This document shows positions 26,144 to 35,847 of a stretch of 50,360 nt of DNA, piece by piece. Location of the stretch: contig PBNK01000003.1 of assembly GCA_002723085.1 (NCBI GenBank), positions 1 through 50,360 on the forward strand, in the 5' to 3' direction. A model generated the notes under the pieces. It was not told the origin of the DNA. It made no database searches and was given only the letters and a program-made list of their open reading frames with translations. Origin of the DNA: Crocinitomicaceae bacterium. GTDB taxonomy: Bacteria; Bacteroidota; Bacteroidia; Flavobacteriales_D; Parvicellaceae. Every line of letters starts with the position of its first letter. Positions within the stretch are counted from its first letter, which is position 1. The position numbers and the translations under genes are program-made.

Positions 26144-28528
26144 ATGAAAAGAAACATTAGAAAAGTAGCTGTTTTAGGATCAGGAATTATGGGTTCAGGA
26201 ATTGCTTGTCATTTAGCCAATGTTGGGATAGAAGTATTATTGCTTGATATAGTACCTAAAGATTTTGAAAATTCTGAAAATAAAGAAAAAAGAAATTCTA
26301 TAGTTAATAATGCACTAAAAGCATCTCTTAAATCAAAACCTTCTCCCATTTATAAACAGGCATTTTCTAAAAGAATTTCTACAGGAAATTTTACTGACGA
26401 CATGTCTAAAATTGCTTCCTGCGATTGGATAATTGAAGTGGTGGTTGAAAGATTAGATATAAAACAAATCATTTTTGAACAAGTAGAAAACTTCAGAAAA
26501 AAGGGATCAATAGTTTCCAGTAACACTTCTGGAATTCCAATATCATCTATGCTTGATGAAAGATCAATAGACTTTAGGGAAAACTTTTTAGGCACTCATT
26601 TTTTTAACCCTCCTAGATATCTAAAACTTCTTGAAATTATTCCCACAAAATACACTAAAAAAGAAAACATTGATTTTCTTATGAATTTTGGAGAAAAAAT
26701 CCTTGGAAAAACAACAGTTCTATGTAAAGACACACCCGCTTTCATTGCTAATCGTGTAGGTGTATATGCTATCCAACAATTATTTCATATAGTTAACGAA
26801 TTAAATTTATCTGTAAGTGAAGTTGATTTTTTAACTGGTCCAATAATGGGGCGACCAAAATCAGCCACATTTAGAACTTGTGATGTAGTTGGACTTGATA
26901 CACTAGTACATGTTGCCAATGGTTTAAATGAAAATTGTAAAAATGATGAAAAGCATGATGTATTTAGTATTCCGCCATTTATTAAAAAAATGGTTGAAAA
27001 CAACATATTAGGAAGTAAAACAAAGAAAGGGTTCTATAAAAAAGATGTAGATAGTAAAGGGAAAAAATCAATTCTTGAACTAAACCTTAACACTTTTGAA
27101 TATCAAGAAACCAATCGATTTAAATACGCCACAACATCAAAAGCAAAACAAACTGACAGCATAAAAAAAAGAATGAAAATTCTTTTTGAAGGGGATGACA
27201 AAGCAGGAAAATTTTATCAAAAAGTTTTTTCTGGTTTATTCAGTTATGCAGCATGTAGGGTTCCTGAAATTGCTGATGAAATTTACAAAATAGATGATGC
27301 TATGAAAGCTGGTTTTGGCTGGGAACTTGGACCTTTTGAAATATGGAACGAGGTTGGTATTGAAAATGGCATAAAAGTAATGCAAGAAAATAAACTTGTA
27401 ATACCAGAATGGATAAGTACCCTTTCAAAAAATAACATTAGCTCTTTTTATAAAAATGAAAATGGGAAAAAATCATTTTTTGACATTTCTACAAACTCCT
27501 TTAAAGATATTCCAGGTACAGACCAACTTATAGAATTAAGTTCAATGAACGATAGCGCAACTATTTGGAAAAATGAGGAAGCTTCTTTAATAGATTTAGG
27601 TGATGGAATTTTAAATGTTGCTTTTCATTCAAAAATGAATACTATTGGAGGAGGAATATTAGCAGCTATTAACAAAGGATTAGATTTAGCTGAAAATGGA
27701 GATTTTAAAGGGTTAGTAATTGGTAATGAAGGAGCTAATTTTTCTGCTGGAGCAAACGTGGGAATGATTTTCATGATGGCAGCCGATCAAGATTTCGATG
27801 AATTAAACATGGCTGTTAAAGCATTTCAAAGCACCACAATGAGGTTAAGATACTCTTCTGTTCCTGTTGTAGCTGCCCCTCATGGAATGACACTTGGAGG
27901 TGGTTGTGAAATCTGCTTACACGCTGATAAAGTAGTTGCTCATGCTGAAACCTATATGGGCTTAGTTGAGTTTGGAGTGGGATTAATCCCTGGTGGTGGA
28001 GGAACAAAAGAAATGGCTTTAAGATTCTCAGATGAACTCAAACAAGGTGATATGAGAATTAATCGATTTAGAGATAAATTTCTTACTGTTGGACAAGCTA
28101 AAGTTTCCTCATCAGGTCACGAAGCTTTTGATTTAGGTTTTTTAAGAGAAGGTATTGATGAAGTTATTGTTTCTAAAGCACATCAAATTGCCTATGCCAA
28201 AAAAGCATGTATTCAATTATTTGAAAAAGGATACAATCAACCTGCCCCAAGAAAAGACATTAAAGTTTTAGGAAATGAAGGTTTGGGTATTGTATATGTT
28301 GGAGCAGATTCAATGTTATCTGGAAATTACATGTCTGAACATGATTTAGTAATTTCTGAAAAGTTAGGTTATGTTCTTTGTGGTGGAGATTTAAGTCAAA
28401 TTACTGAAGTATCAGAAAAATACCTTCTTGATTTAGAAAGAAAAGCATTTGTTGAATTATGTGCAGAAAGAAAAACATTAGAAAGAATTCAAAGTCTGTT
28501 ACAAACAGGTAAAATATTAAGAAATTAA
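26144..28528 (+). CDS. fadN: 3-hydroxyacyl-CoA dehydrogenase/enoyl-CoA hydratase
   Basis: A 794-residue bifunctional beta-oxidation enzyme. The N-terminal NAD-binding motif VAVLGSGIMGSGIA and the GTHFFNPPRYLKLLEIIP segment are from the dehydrogenase; the C-terminal third is a crotonase fold (NFSAGANVGMI, HGMTLGGGCEICLHAD, GVGLIPGGGGTKEMA). The dehydrogenase-first order is that of Bacillus FadN, not E. coli FadB. It hydrates enoyl-CoA and oxidises the 3-hydroxyacyl-CoA. The following genes give the fadN-fadA-fadE order. Confidence 0.94.
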   Translation: MKRNIRKVAVLGSGIMGSGIACHLANVGIEVLLLDIVPKDFENSENKEKRNSIVNNALKASLKSKPSPIYKQAFSKRISTGNFTDDMSKIASCDWIIEVVVERLDIKQIIFEQVENFRKKGSIVSSNTSGIPISSMLDERSIDFRENFLGTHFFNPPRYLKLLEIIPTKYTKKENIDFLMNFGEKILGKTTVLCKDTPAFIANRVGVYAIQQLFHIVNELNLSVSEVDFLTGPIMGRPKSATFRTCDVVGLDTLVHVANGLNENCKNDEKHDVFSIPPFIKKMVENNILGSKTKKGFYKKDVDSKGKKSILELNLNTFEYQETNRFKYATTSKAKQTDSIKKRMKILFEGDDKAGKFYQKVFSGLFSYAACRVPEIADEIYKIDDAMKAGFGWELGPFEIWNEVGIENGIKVMQENKLVIPEWISTLSKNNISSFYKNENGKKSFFDISTNSFKDIPGTDQLIELSSMNDSATIWKNEEASLIDLGDGILNVAFHSKMNTIGGGILAAINKGLDLAENGDFKGLVIGNEGANFSAGANVGMIFMMAADQDFDELNMAVKAFQSTTMRLRYSSVPVVAAPHGMTLGGGCEICLHADKVVAHAETYMGLVEFGVGLIPGGGGTKEMALRFSDELKQGDMRINRFRDKFLTVGQAKVSSSGHEAFDLGFLREGIDEVIVSKAHQIAYAKKACIQLFEKGYNQPAPRKDIKVLGNEGLGIVYVGADSMLSGNYMSEHDLVISEKLGYVLCGGDLSQITEVSEKYLLDLERKAFVELCAERKTLERIQSLLQTGKILRN

Positions 28529-28539
28529 AATCAAAAATG

Positions 28540-29721
28540 ATGAAATCAGCTTATATAGTTGGCGGTTACAGAACTGCTGTTGGAAAGTCAGGAAGAGGAA
28601 TGTTTAAATTCACTAGACCTGATGAATTAGGTAAAGATGTCATTCAGCACCTTATGAAAGATTTCCCAAATTTGGATCCAGAAAGAATAGATGATGTAAT
28701 TGTAGGAAATGCCACACCTGAAGCAGAACAAGGACTTAATGTTGCAAGAATGATATCGTTAATGAGTCTAAATACTGACAAAGTTCCTGGAATGACTATT
28801 AATCGATATTGTTCATCGGGACTACAAAGCATTGCATTAGCACATTATCAAATTCAATCTGGGGCTGCTGATTGCATAATTGCTGGAGGTGTTGAAACAA
28901 TGTCACCAATTCCCTTTGGTGGATGGCGGATAGTACCTCATGCTAAAGTGGCTAAAAAGAATCCTGATTGGTATTGGGGAATGGGATTAACAGCTGAAGC
29001 TGTTGCTGAAGAATTTAATGTAAGCAGAGAACAACAAGATCAATTTGCCTATGAATCTCATAATAAAGCTCTAAATGCTTTAGAAAAAGGAATTTTTGAA
29101 AAAGAAATAGTTCCAATAAACATCAATCAAGTTTACTTAGATGATAAAGAACAAAGACAAAAAAAATCATTTATTGCAAAAGTGGATGAGGGCCCAAGGA
29201 AGGGAACTAATATGGAAGCTTTAGCAAGGTTAAGACCTGTATTTAAAAATGGTGGAACAGTAACGGCTGGAAATTCTTCTCAAACTTCTGATGGTGCAGC
29301 ATTTGTAATGGTAATGTCTGAAGATTTAGTTAAAGAGTTGAAAATTGAACCTATTGCAAGATTAGTATCCTACAGTGTTGTAGGAATTCCACCAAAAATA
29401 ATGGGAGTTGGCCCTCTTTATGCTATTCCTAAAGCATTAAAAAATGCTGGATTAAAACTTAATGATTTAGAACAAATTGAACTTAATGAAGCATTTGCTT
29501 CACAGTCTGTAGCAATTATTGATGGATTAAAATTAGACCCGTCAATAGTTAATGTAAATGGAGGTGCAATAGCGCTTGGTCATCCACTAGGATGTACAGG
29601 AGGAAAATTAACTGTACAACTTTTACATGAAATGGAAAGAAGAAAACAAAAATATGGGGCTGTAACCATGTGTGTTGGTACAGGTCAAGGAGCATGCGGA
29701 ATTTTTGAAAAATTAAATTAA
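28540..29721 (+). CDS. fadA: Acetyl-CoA acyltransferase (thiolase)
   Basis: A 393-residue thiolase that cleaves 3-ketoacyl-CoA in the last beta-oxidation step. The nucleophilic cysteine is in [12 protein letters not shown] (about residue 91), the histidine in [15 protein letters not shown] and the second cysteine in [10 protein letters not shown]. Two ATGs are adjacent (28537 and 28540); [17 protein letters not shown] matches the family start. It lies 8-11 bases after fadN. Confidence 0.95.
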   Translation: MKSAYIVGGYRTAVGKSGRGMFKFTRPDELGKDVIQHLMKDFPNLDPERIDDVIVGNATPEAEQGLNVARMISLMSLNTDKVPGMTINRYCSSGLQSIALAHYQIQSGAADCIIAGGVETMSPIPFGGWRIVPHAKVAKKNPDWYWGMGLTAEAVAEEFNVSREQQDQFAYESHNKALNALEKGIFEKEIVPININQVYLDDKEQRQKKSFIAKVDEGPRKGTNMEALARLRPVFKNGGTVTAGNSSQTSDGAAFVMVMSEDLVKELKIEPIARLVSYSVVGIPPKIMGVGPLYAIPKALKNAGLKLNDLEQIELNEAFASQSVAIIDGLKLDPSIVNVNGGAIALGHPLGCTGGKLTVQLLHEMERRKQKYGAVTMCVGTGQGACGIFEKLN

Positions 29722-29732
29722 AAAATTAGAGA

Positions 29733-31532
29733 ATGGAAATAAAAGAAGAGAAAAAACAAGCCATTAAGGGTGGAGAATTTATTGTAAAAGAAACTCATTA
29801 TAACGACATTTTTATACCAGAAGAGTGGTCCGAAGAACAAATGATGATTGCCCAAATGTGTAAGGATTTCATAAAAGCAGAATTAACTCCTAGACTTGAC
29901 GAAATAGATAGCATGAAAGATCCCAATTTAATGCCTTCTCTTTTAGAAAAAGCTGGAGAGCTTGGTTTACTTGGCCTTTCAGTACCTGAAGATCTTGGTG
30001 GAATGGGTGTTGATTTTAAATCATCTATGTTAGCTACTGAAGCATTAGGAGCTGGACATTCTTTTTCAGTTGCTTATGGTGCCCATACTGGAATCGGAAC
30101 CCTTCCGCTTCTTTATTATGGAAATGAAAGTCAGAAAGCTAAATACATTTCAAAATTAGCAAATGGCCAATGGAAAGCTGCTTACTGTTTGACTGAACCA
30201 AGTTCAGGTTCAGATGCCAATTCTGGAAAAACTAAAGCTAAACTTTCTTCAGATGGTAAACATTACATTATTAATGGTCAAAAGATGTGGATCACTAATG
30301 GCGGATTTGCAAACTTATTTACTGTTTTTGCAAAAATTGATGACGATAAAAACTTAACTGCTTTTCTAGTTGAGGGCGATAGTGAAGGAATAACTTTAAA
30401 TGCTGAAGAAAAGAAAATGGGCATTAAAGGCTCTTCTACTAGGCAAGTATTTTTTAACGATGTAAAAGTTCCAGTAGAAAATCTTTTATATGAAAGAGAA
30501 AAAGGCTTTAAAATTGCAGTCAACATTTTAAATATTGGTAGAATTAAGCTTGCAGGAGGAGTAATGGGCGGAGCAAAAGCAGTTATTAACGAAACTGTAC
30601 AATACGCTAATGAAAGAGAACAATTCAATGTTCCAATATCATCATTTGGGGCAATAAAATACAAATTAGCTGAACAATGCATTAGAACTTATGCATGTGA
30701 AAGTGCTACATACAGAGCTACACAAAACATTGAAGATGCCATTCAAGATTTAATTTCTAATGGGATGAATAAAGGGGAAGCTACTTTAAAAGGAATTGAA
30801 GAATTTGCTCCAGAATGTGCAATTTTAAAAGTTATTGGATCAGAAGTTCTTGACTATGTTTCGGATGAAGGAGTTCAAGTACATGGTGGAATGGGGTATT
30901 CAGCAGAAAAAAACATTGAACGATCTTACAGAGATTCAAGAATAAATAGAATTTTTGAAGGAACAAATGAAATCAACAGATTATTAACTGTAAGCATGAT
31001 TTTAAGAAAGGCTGCAAAAGGGGAAATCAACTTATTAGGACCCGCAAAAAATGTAGCAAAAGAACTTTTATCCATCCCTGATTTTGGCAATGCTAACGGA
31101 TCTTTTCTGTCAGAAGAAATTAAATGCATAAAAAACTTTAAAAAAGCTTTGCTTATGATTGCAGGAGCAGCTGTGCAAAAGTTTGAAACTAAATTGCAAT
31201 TTGAACAAGAAATTGTAATGAATATTGCCGATTTAATAAACATCATTTATTTAAGCGAATCTACCCTTCTCAGAGTTCAAAAAGCAGTTGAAAAAATAGG
31301 TTCTGAAAATTATCAAGAGCAAATAGATATTTTAAGAGTTATGGTATATGATAGTTGCGATCAAATAAATAAAGCTGGAAAAGATGCTATCAATTCCTTT
31401 GCAACAGGAGATGAAGCTAAAATGATGTTAATGGGTTTAAAAAGATTTACAAAACACCAAGGAATAAACGTCAAGGAATTAAGACAAAGAATAGCTAAAA
31501 AACTTATTAATAAAAATGAATACTGCTTCTAA
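29733..31532 (+). CDS. fadE: Acyl-CoA dehydrogenase
   Basis: A 599-residue flavoenzyme for the first beta-oxidation step. It shows AYCLTEPSSGSDANS, MWITNGGFANLFTVFAK, VQVHGGMGYSAEKNIERSYRD and the catalytic glutamate in RIFEGTNEIN. The C-terminal 170 residues extend beyond the roughly 380-residue core, as in long-chain FadE and VLCAD types. It closes the operon; no clear terminator follows. Confidence 0.95.
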   Translation: MEIKEEKKQAIKGGEFIVKETHYNDIFIPEEWSEEQMMIAQMCKDFIKAELTPRLDEIDSMKDPNLMPSLLEKAGELGLLGLSVPEDLGGMGVDFKSSMLATEALGAGHSFSVAYGAHTGIGTLPLLYYGNESQKAKYISKLANGQWKAAYCLTEPSSGSDANSGKTKAKLSSDGKHYIINGQKMWITNGGFANLFTVFAKIDDDKNLTAFLVEGDSEGITLNAEEKKMGIKGSSTRQVFFNDVKVPVENLLYEREKGFKIAVNILNIGRIKLAGGVMGGAKAVINETVQYANEREQFNVPISSFGAIKYKLAEQCIRTYACESATYRATQNIEDAIQDLISNGMNKGEATLKGIEEFAPECAILKVIGSEVLDYVSDEGVQVHGGMGYSAEKNIERSYRDSRINRIFEGTNEINRLLTVSMILRKAAKGEINLLGPAKNVAKELLSIPDFGNANGSFLSEEIKCIKNFKKALLMIAGAAVQKFETKLQFEQEIVMNIADLINIIYLSESTLLRVQKAVEKIGSENYQEQIDILRVMVYDSCDQINKAGKDAINSFATGDEAKMMLMGLKRFTKHQGINVKELRQRIAKKLINKNEYCF

Positions 31533-31573
31533 GTCAATTTAAGATATAATTACTATATTTAAATGGGATTTTT

Positions 31574-33721
31574 ATGAAAAGATTTAAACAAAAATTATTA
31601 TTATCAGTTATATTTATCAGTTTTCTAACCAAAGATTATTTGGCTCAGTTACCTGTAAATTATACAGTTGAGATTGTTAATTTCAGCCAAACTGGTTGTG
31701 GAGAAGGTAACTTAACTGCTCAAGAAGAACCCACATGGAAACTGTGGTCTAAAGACAACATAAACTCATCTTGGGATGGAGGGTTCTGTCATTGGGACAA
31801 TAATAATGTTCCTTTTACTTATGTCCCAACCTCAAATTTAATGGTTAGTACTAGAAGCAATACAATTGCAACATCAGTTATCTTAAAATTTGAAGCTTGG
31901 GAAGACGATTGTGGAGCAAGATGCACTTTTAATTCTTCTTGTGGGCTTTTTGGAATAGATGAAGATGACGACCGTGAATTCCAAGACCCAATTGCAAGTA
32001 TACCATTTAGGAATGACCCTGCATGTACATGGAATAGCTACTCCTACAGCTCTGGTTGTTTTGCTTTTACAATTCGTATTAAATGGGAATATGCATTATT
32101 TAATGCTGGTAATGATCAAGCTCTTTGTGACGATTCAACTGTTTTAAGTGCTATTGGAAATGGACAATGGTCTGTATTTAATGGGGCTGGCGGATCTTTT
32201 TCTAATGGATCTGATACTAATGCTATCTTCTATGGATTAAGTGGAAATACATATACATTGATTTGGGAAAGCCCATCCAATTTAAGTTGTATTACTACAA
32301 ACAATACAGATACTGTTGAAATTGAATTTTATAATGACCCTGATCCAAATTTAACAACTAGTGTTCCAACTATTTGTGATGGAGAACCCATTATTTTTTC
32401 AGCTTCTGGCGGAATACTTTATGAGTGGCAAATTGGAACAAATGGAATTGATTTTCAATCTGGAATTTCAAATAGCTATACTACTGACTCCTTAACAAAT
32501 TTAGATACAATTTTTGTAACCGCTACTGATATAAATGGGTGTATTGGTGAAGATTCAATTAACATCAATGTTTCGCCATCTCCAACAAACCAATTAGGTC
32601 CTGACATAACGGTTTGCCCAAACGAAACGGTTATAATTGATGGAACAAATCCTGATCCTGTAACTTATCTTTGGAATAATGGATCATCGGCTTCAACTAT
32701 AACAGTAACTCAGGTTGGAGTATATGAACTTACTGTAATTAATAATGATGGTTGTAGAGCATACGATTCAATTGAAATATTTAATTATCCTCAAACCATA
32801 ATTAATATTGGAAATGACACATCCATCTGTGTTGGAGGGACATTATCTCTATCCCCAGGAAATGGTTTCTCATCCTATTTGTGGTCAACAGGTGAAACTT
32901 CAAGTAGTATTGATGTTGGTTCTGGTTCATATGATGTTGCCATTACAGACGCAAACAATTGCCCTGCTTATGATACTATATTAATTGGTGACTTTTTATC
33001 CAACTTTATTGACCTTGGAAATGATTCTTTAATATGTGAAGATCAACCTATACTTATTGATGCTGGTTCTGGTTATACAAGCTACTTGTGGTCAACTGGA
33101 GAAAACACATCATCTATTTCAATAAATACAATTGAACCTTTCTGGGTGGAGGTAGTTAATAGTGATGGCTGTGTTGATTACGATACTGTTTACTTTGACA
33201 CATTGGTCAACACTTTTGCCTTATCACCAGACACCACCATTTATATGGGTGCTTCTATTGACTTAACTGCTTCTGGAGGAATTTCATACTTATGGGACAA
33301 CTACGACACCTCCAGTTCAATTTCTTTAGCTCCTACCAATGACATTACCGTATGGGTAATAATTGATAACGGCAATGGCTGTTACGATAGTGCTTATGTA
33401 AACATATTAGTTAATGATGAATTCAACATATTTATCCCAAATATGTTTTCACCAAATTTAGATGGAAATAACGATCAATTTAAAATATACGGATATGGGT
33501 TAGAAGAAGAAATTGAATTCAAAATTTACAATAGATTAGGAAATTTAGTATATGAAACTATTTCTTTAACTGATTTATTAAATGTAGGATGGGACGGAAA
33601 GTATATGGGGCAGGATCAACCAGATGGTGTTTATTTATGGACATTATCCGCTACTGATTTAAATGGCTTTCCTATTTCAGATAATAGCCTTAAATCTGGA
33701 TCAATATTGTTAAATCACTAA
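31574..33721 (+). CDS. T9SS type-B sorting domain protein with repeated modules
   Basis: A 715-residue secreted protein. A signal peptide ends near residue 25 (KDYLAQ). A cysteine-rich N-terminal domain (residues 30-180) is followed by about four Ig/PKD-like modules of about 75 residues, three of which begin LGPDITVC, IGNDTSIC and LGNDSLIC and carry YLWSTGE-type cores. The C-terminus (FIPNMFSPNLDGNNDQFKIYG through WDGKYMGQDQPDGVYLW) is the gliding-motility-associated type-B signal (TIGR04131) for type IX secretion. It is probably a surface adhesin-like protein. The stop is immediately followed by the PorP/SprF-OmpA gene. Confidence 0.9.
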   Translation: MKRFKQKLLLSVIFISFLTKDYLAQLPVNYTVEIVNFSQTGCGEGNLTAQEEPTWKLWSKDNINSSWDGGFCHWDNNNVPFTYVPTSNLMVSTRSNTIATSVILKFEAWEDDCGARCTFNSSCGLFGIDEDDDREFQDPIASIPFRNDPACTWNSYSYSSGCFAFTIRIKWEYALFNAGNDQALCDDSTVLSAIGNGQWSVFNGAGGSFSNGSDTNAIFYGLSGNTYTLIWESPSNLSCITTNNTDTVEIEFYNDPDPNLTTSVPTICDGEPIIFSASGGILYEWQIGTNGIDFQSGISNSYTTDSLTNLDTIFVTATDINGCIGEDSININVSPSPTNQLGPDITVCPNETVIIDGTNPDPVTYLWNNGSSASTITVTQVGVYELTVINNDGCRAYDSIEIFNYPQTIINIGNDTSICVGGTLSLSPGNGFSSYLWSTGETSSSIDVGSGSYDVAITDANNCPAYDTILIGDFLSNFIDLGNDSLICEDQPILIDAGSGYTSYLWSTGENTSSISINTIEPFWVEVVNSDGCVDYDTVYFDTLVNTFALSPDTTIYMGASIDLTASGGISYLWDNYDTSSSISLAPTNDITVWVIIDNGNGCYDSAYVNILVNDEFNIFIPNMFSPNLDGNNDQFKIYGYGLEEEIEFKIYNRLGNLVYETISLTDLLNVGWDGKYMGQDQPDGVYLWTLSATDLNGFPISDNSLKSGSILLNH

Positions 33722-33730
33722 ATGATTTAT

Positions 33731-35839
33731 ATGAAAAAAAGCATAGTATTTTTACTCTCACTTATTTTAACAACTATAGTGTATTCGCAAGATGCATATT
33801 TCTCTAATTTTTATAGATCTTACTCATTAAGCAATCCATCTGGAATTGTTCTTCAAGACGATATCAATCTAACTGTTCTTCATAGGAGCCAATGGACTAG
33901 TATAGTTCAACCTTTTAGCACCTCACAATTCGAAGGTTATTATGGTGTAAAAAAGGCAAATACAAATGAAAAATTGTTTTCTATTGGCTTTTCATTTATA
34001 AACGAGCGACTTGGAAATAACGGTTATTTAAATAGAAATAATCTTTCTTTAACTGGAGCCTACAATATTAAATTAAGCAATACACAACATTTATCTGCTG
34101 GATTAAAGTTAGGGTATTTCAATGGCTCAACAGATATCAATGCTTTAACATCTGGATCTCAGTTTCAAAATGGATTTTTTCAATCCTCCAATCCATTAGG
34201 TGAAAATATATCAAACCCTATTGTAAATGGGTTAGAAATTTCACCTTCTGTAACATGGTACCAACATGATGCAGAAAATCACTACAAACATTTTATAGGA
34301 ATTACTGCTTTTAACATTAATAACCCAAGGTTATCAAGTCAATTTCAAGGATATAATCTTCCTCCAAGATTTGCAATCAGTACAGGTAGTAGAGTTTACA
34401 TAAAAGACATTACTCTTTTGCCAAGAGCAATGGCTTCTATTCAAGGAAATCAAACTCAAATAATTGCTGGTTCAGATGTTGTATATTCAATTAGTGAAAA
34501 CTCAAAAACTTCAATAGGATTAGGAGGTTATTACAGATTAGGAGACGCAGCAATTTTGAGTTTAAAATATCTTTCAAAATTTATAGACGTAGGTATAGCT
34601 TATGATTTTTCAACGTCTCCGATTTCAGACCCTTTAAACACAAATGGAAATTCATTTGAACTTTTTGCAGATTATAAAATAAAACAAAAAGATAAAATCC
34701 GACAATTTGAATTACTAATTGAGGTATTTGACGATGAGACCAAGGAAAGTATAAAAGCAAATGCTACATTTAAAAATTTGGATACAAAAGAAAAAGGAGT
34801 CCTTTTTAAAGATAAAGAAAGACATTATGCAACTCTAAACGAAAAACAAGAATTTGAGATTGAAATTAATAAACCTGAATATGAGAACAAAAAAATAATT
34901 ATTACAGGATTAATTAATCAAGAAATTAATGAGAAAGTATATTTAAGCAAATTGATAAAACTTTTTGATTTTGAATTAGACATATATGACAAAGAAACTA
35001 ATGAACCTTTAGAAGCAGATATAACACTTCTTGATCAAAATACAGGAGAAAAGAAATTATTAGAACATACAAGTGAATTCAGAACACAATTTGAAGTAGG
35101 AGAAAAATATACATTATCATTAGATGCTGAAGAATATGACAATTCAATCGTTGAAATTAGATATAACAAATACGGTACACTTTCAAAAACAGCTTATTTA
35201 AGCAAAACCAAACCAAAAATAGAATCGAGTAAATTAGTATTGATTGTTAAAGATGAATCTACATTAGAATTATTGCCTTCTACCATAATGGCAATCAACA
35301 CCAGTGACCCTATTAACCATTCAAGTTCTTTAATTGCCTTAAATGAACTTCCTCCAAAATCATTTGATCTAGAGGTAGGACAACAATATGAAATACTTTT
35401 TTCAAAAGAAGGATATTTTAATAAAACCATCAAAATTGACAACATGGTAAAAAATGATATTCTTAAAGAAGTTCTTCTAACACCAATTGAAGTTGGTAAA
35501 AGCATCATTATAGAAGATTTATTATTTAAAACAGGTAAAAACGAATTAGATAAACGTTCTTATAGATTGTTAGATCAAATGGTTGATTTTATGTCTCATA
35601 ATAGCACAATAAGAGTAGAAATTGCAGGACATACAGATAGTGATGGAAGTGAAAGTTTCAACCAAAAACTTTCAGAAGGTCGAGCACAATCCGCGGTAAA
35701 TTATTTAATATCAAAAGGTATTTCAGAAGCTAGATTAGTAGCTAAAGGATATGGTGAAACTATACCACTTGAAGAAAACGATACTAACGAACATAAAGCA
35801 AAGAACAGAAGGGTTGAACTCAAGATTATAGGTAAATAA
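33731..35839 (+). CDS. PorP/SprF-like protein fused to an OmpA domain
   Basis: A 702-residue protein with a signal peptide (FLLSLILTTIVYSQ). Residues 20-320 are a PorP/SprF beta-barrel (YFSNFYRSYSLSNPSGI; LRQ-free core with SLKYLSKFIDVGIAYDFS). Then come three carboxypeptidase-like units, each starting LxxxVxDxxT/ExLE or similar (near 327, 410 and 500). The C-terminal 120 residues are OmpA-like and peptidoglycan-binding (IEIAGHTDSDGS, AKGYGETIP, NRRVELKI). PorP/SprF proteins partner type-B T9SS substrates, so it probably serves the upstream gene. An ATG at 33722 adjoins the previous stop; the one at 33731 gives the cleaner signal peptide. Confidence 0.88.
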   Translation: MKKSIVFLLSLILTTIVYSQDAYFSNFYRSYSLSNPSGIVLQDDINLTVLHRSQWTSIVQPFSTSQFEGYYGVKKANTNEKLFSIGFSFINERLGNNGYLNRNNLSLTGAYNIKLSNTQHLSAGLKLGYFNGSTDINALTSGSQFQNGFFQSSNPLGENISNPIVNGLEISPSVTWYQHDAENHYKHFIGITAFNINNPRLSSQFQGYNLPPRFAISTGSRVYIKDITLLPRAMASIQGNQTQIIAGSDVVYSISENSKTSIGLGGYYRLGDAAILSLKYLSKFIDVGIAYDFSTSPISDPLNTNGNSFELFADYKIKQKDKIRQFELLIEVFDDETKESIKANATFKNLDTKEKGVLFKDKERHYATLNEKQEFEIEINKPEYENKKIIITGLINQEINEKVYLSKLIKLFDFELDIYDKETNEPLEADITLLDQNTGEKKLLEHTSEFRTQFEVGEKYTLSLDAEEYDNSIVEIRYNKYGTLSKTAYLSKTKPKIESSKLVLIVKDESTLELLPSTIMAINTSDPINHSSSLIALNELPPKSFDLEVGQQYEILFSKEGYFNKTIKIDNMVKNDILKEVLLTPIEVGKSIIIEDLLFKTGKNELDKRSYRLLDQMVDFMSHNSTIRVEIAGHTDSDGSESFNQKLSEGRAQSAVNYLISKGISEARLVAKGYGETIPLEENDTNEHKAKNRRVELKIIGK

Positions 35840-35847
35840 AATAACAG

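Noticed and set aside
30278-30682. A 134-residue minus-strand frame inside fadE
   Set aside because: It is antisense to the conserved acyl-CoA dehydrogenase core and shows no family features.
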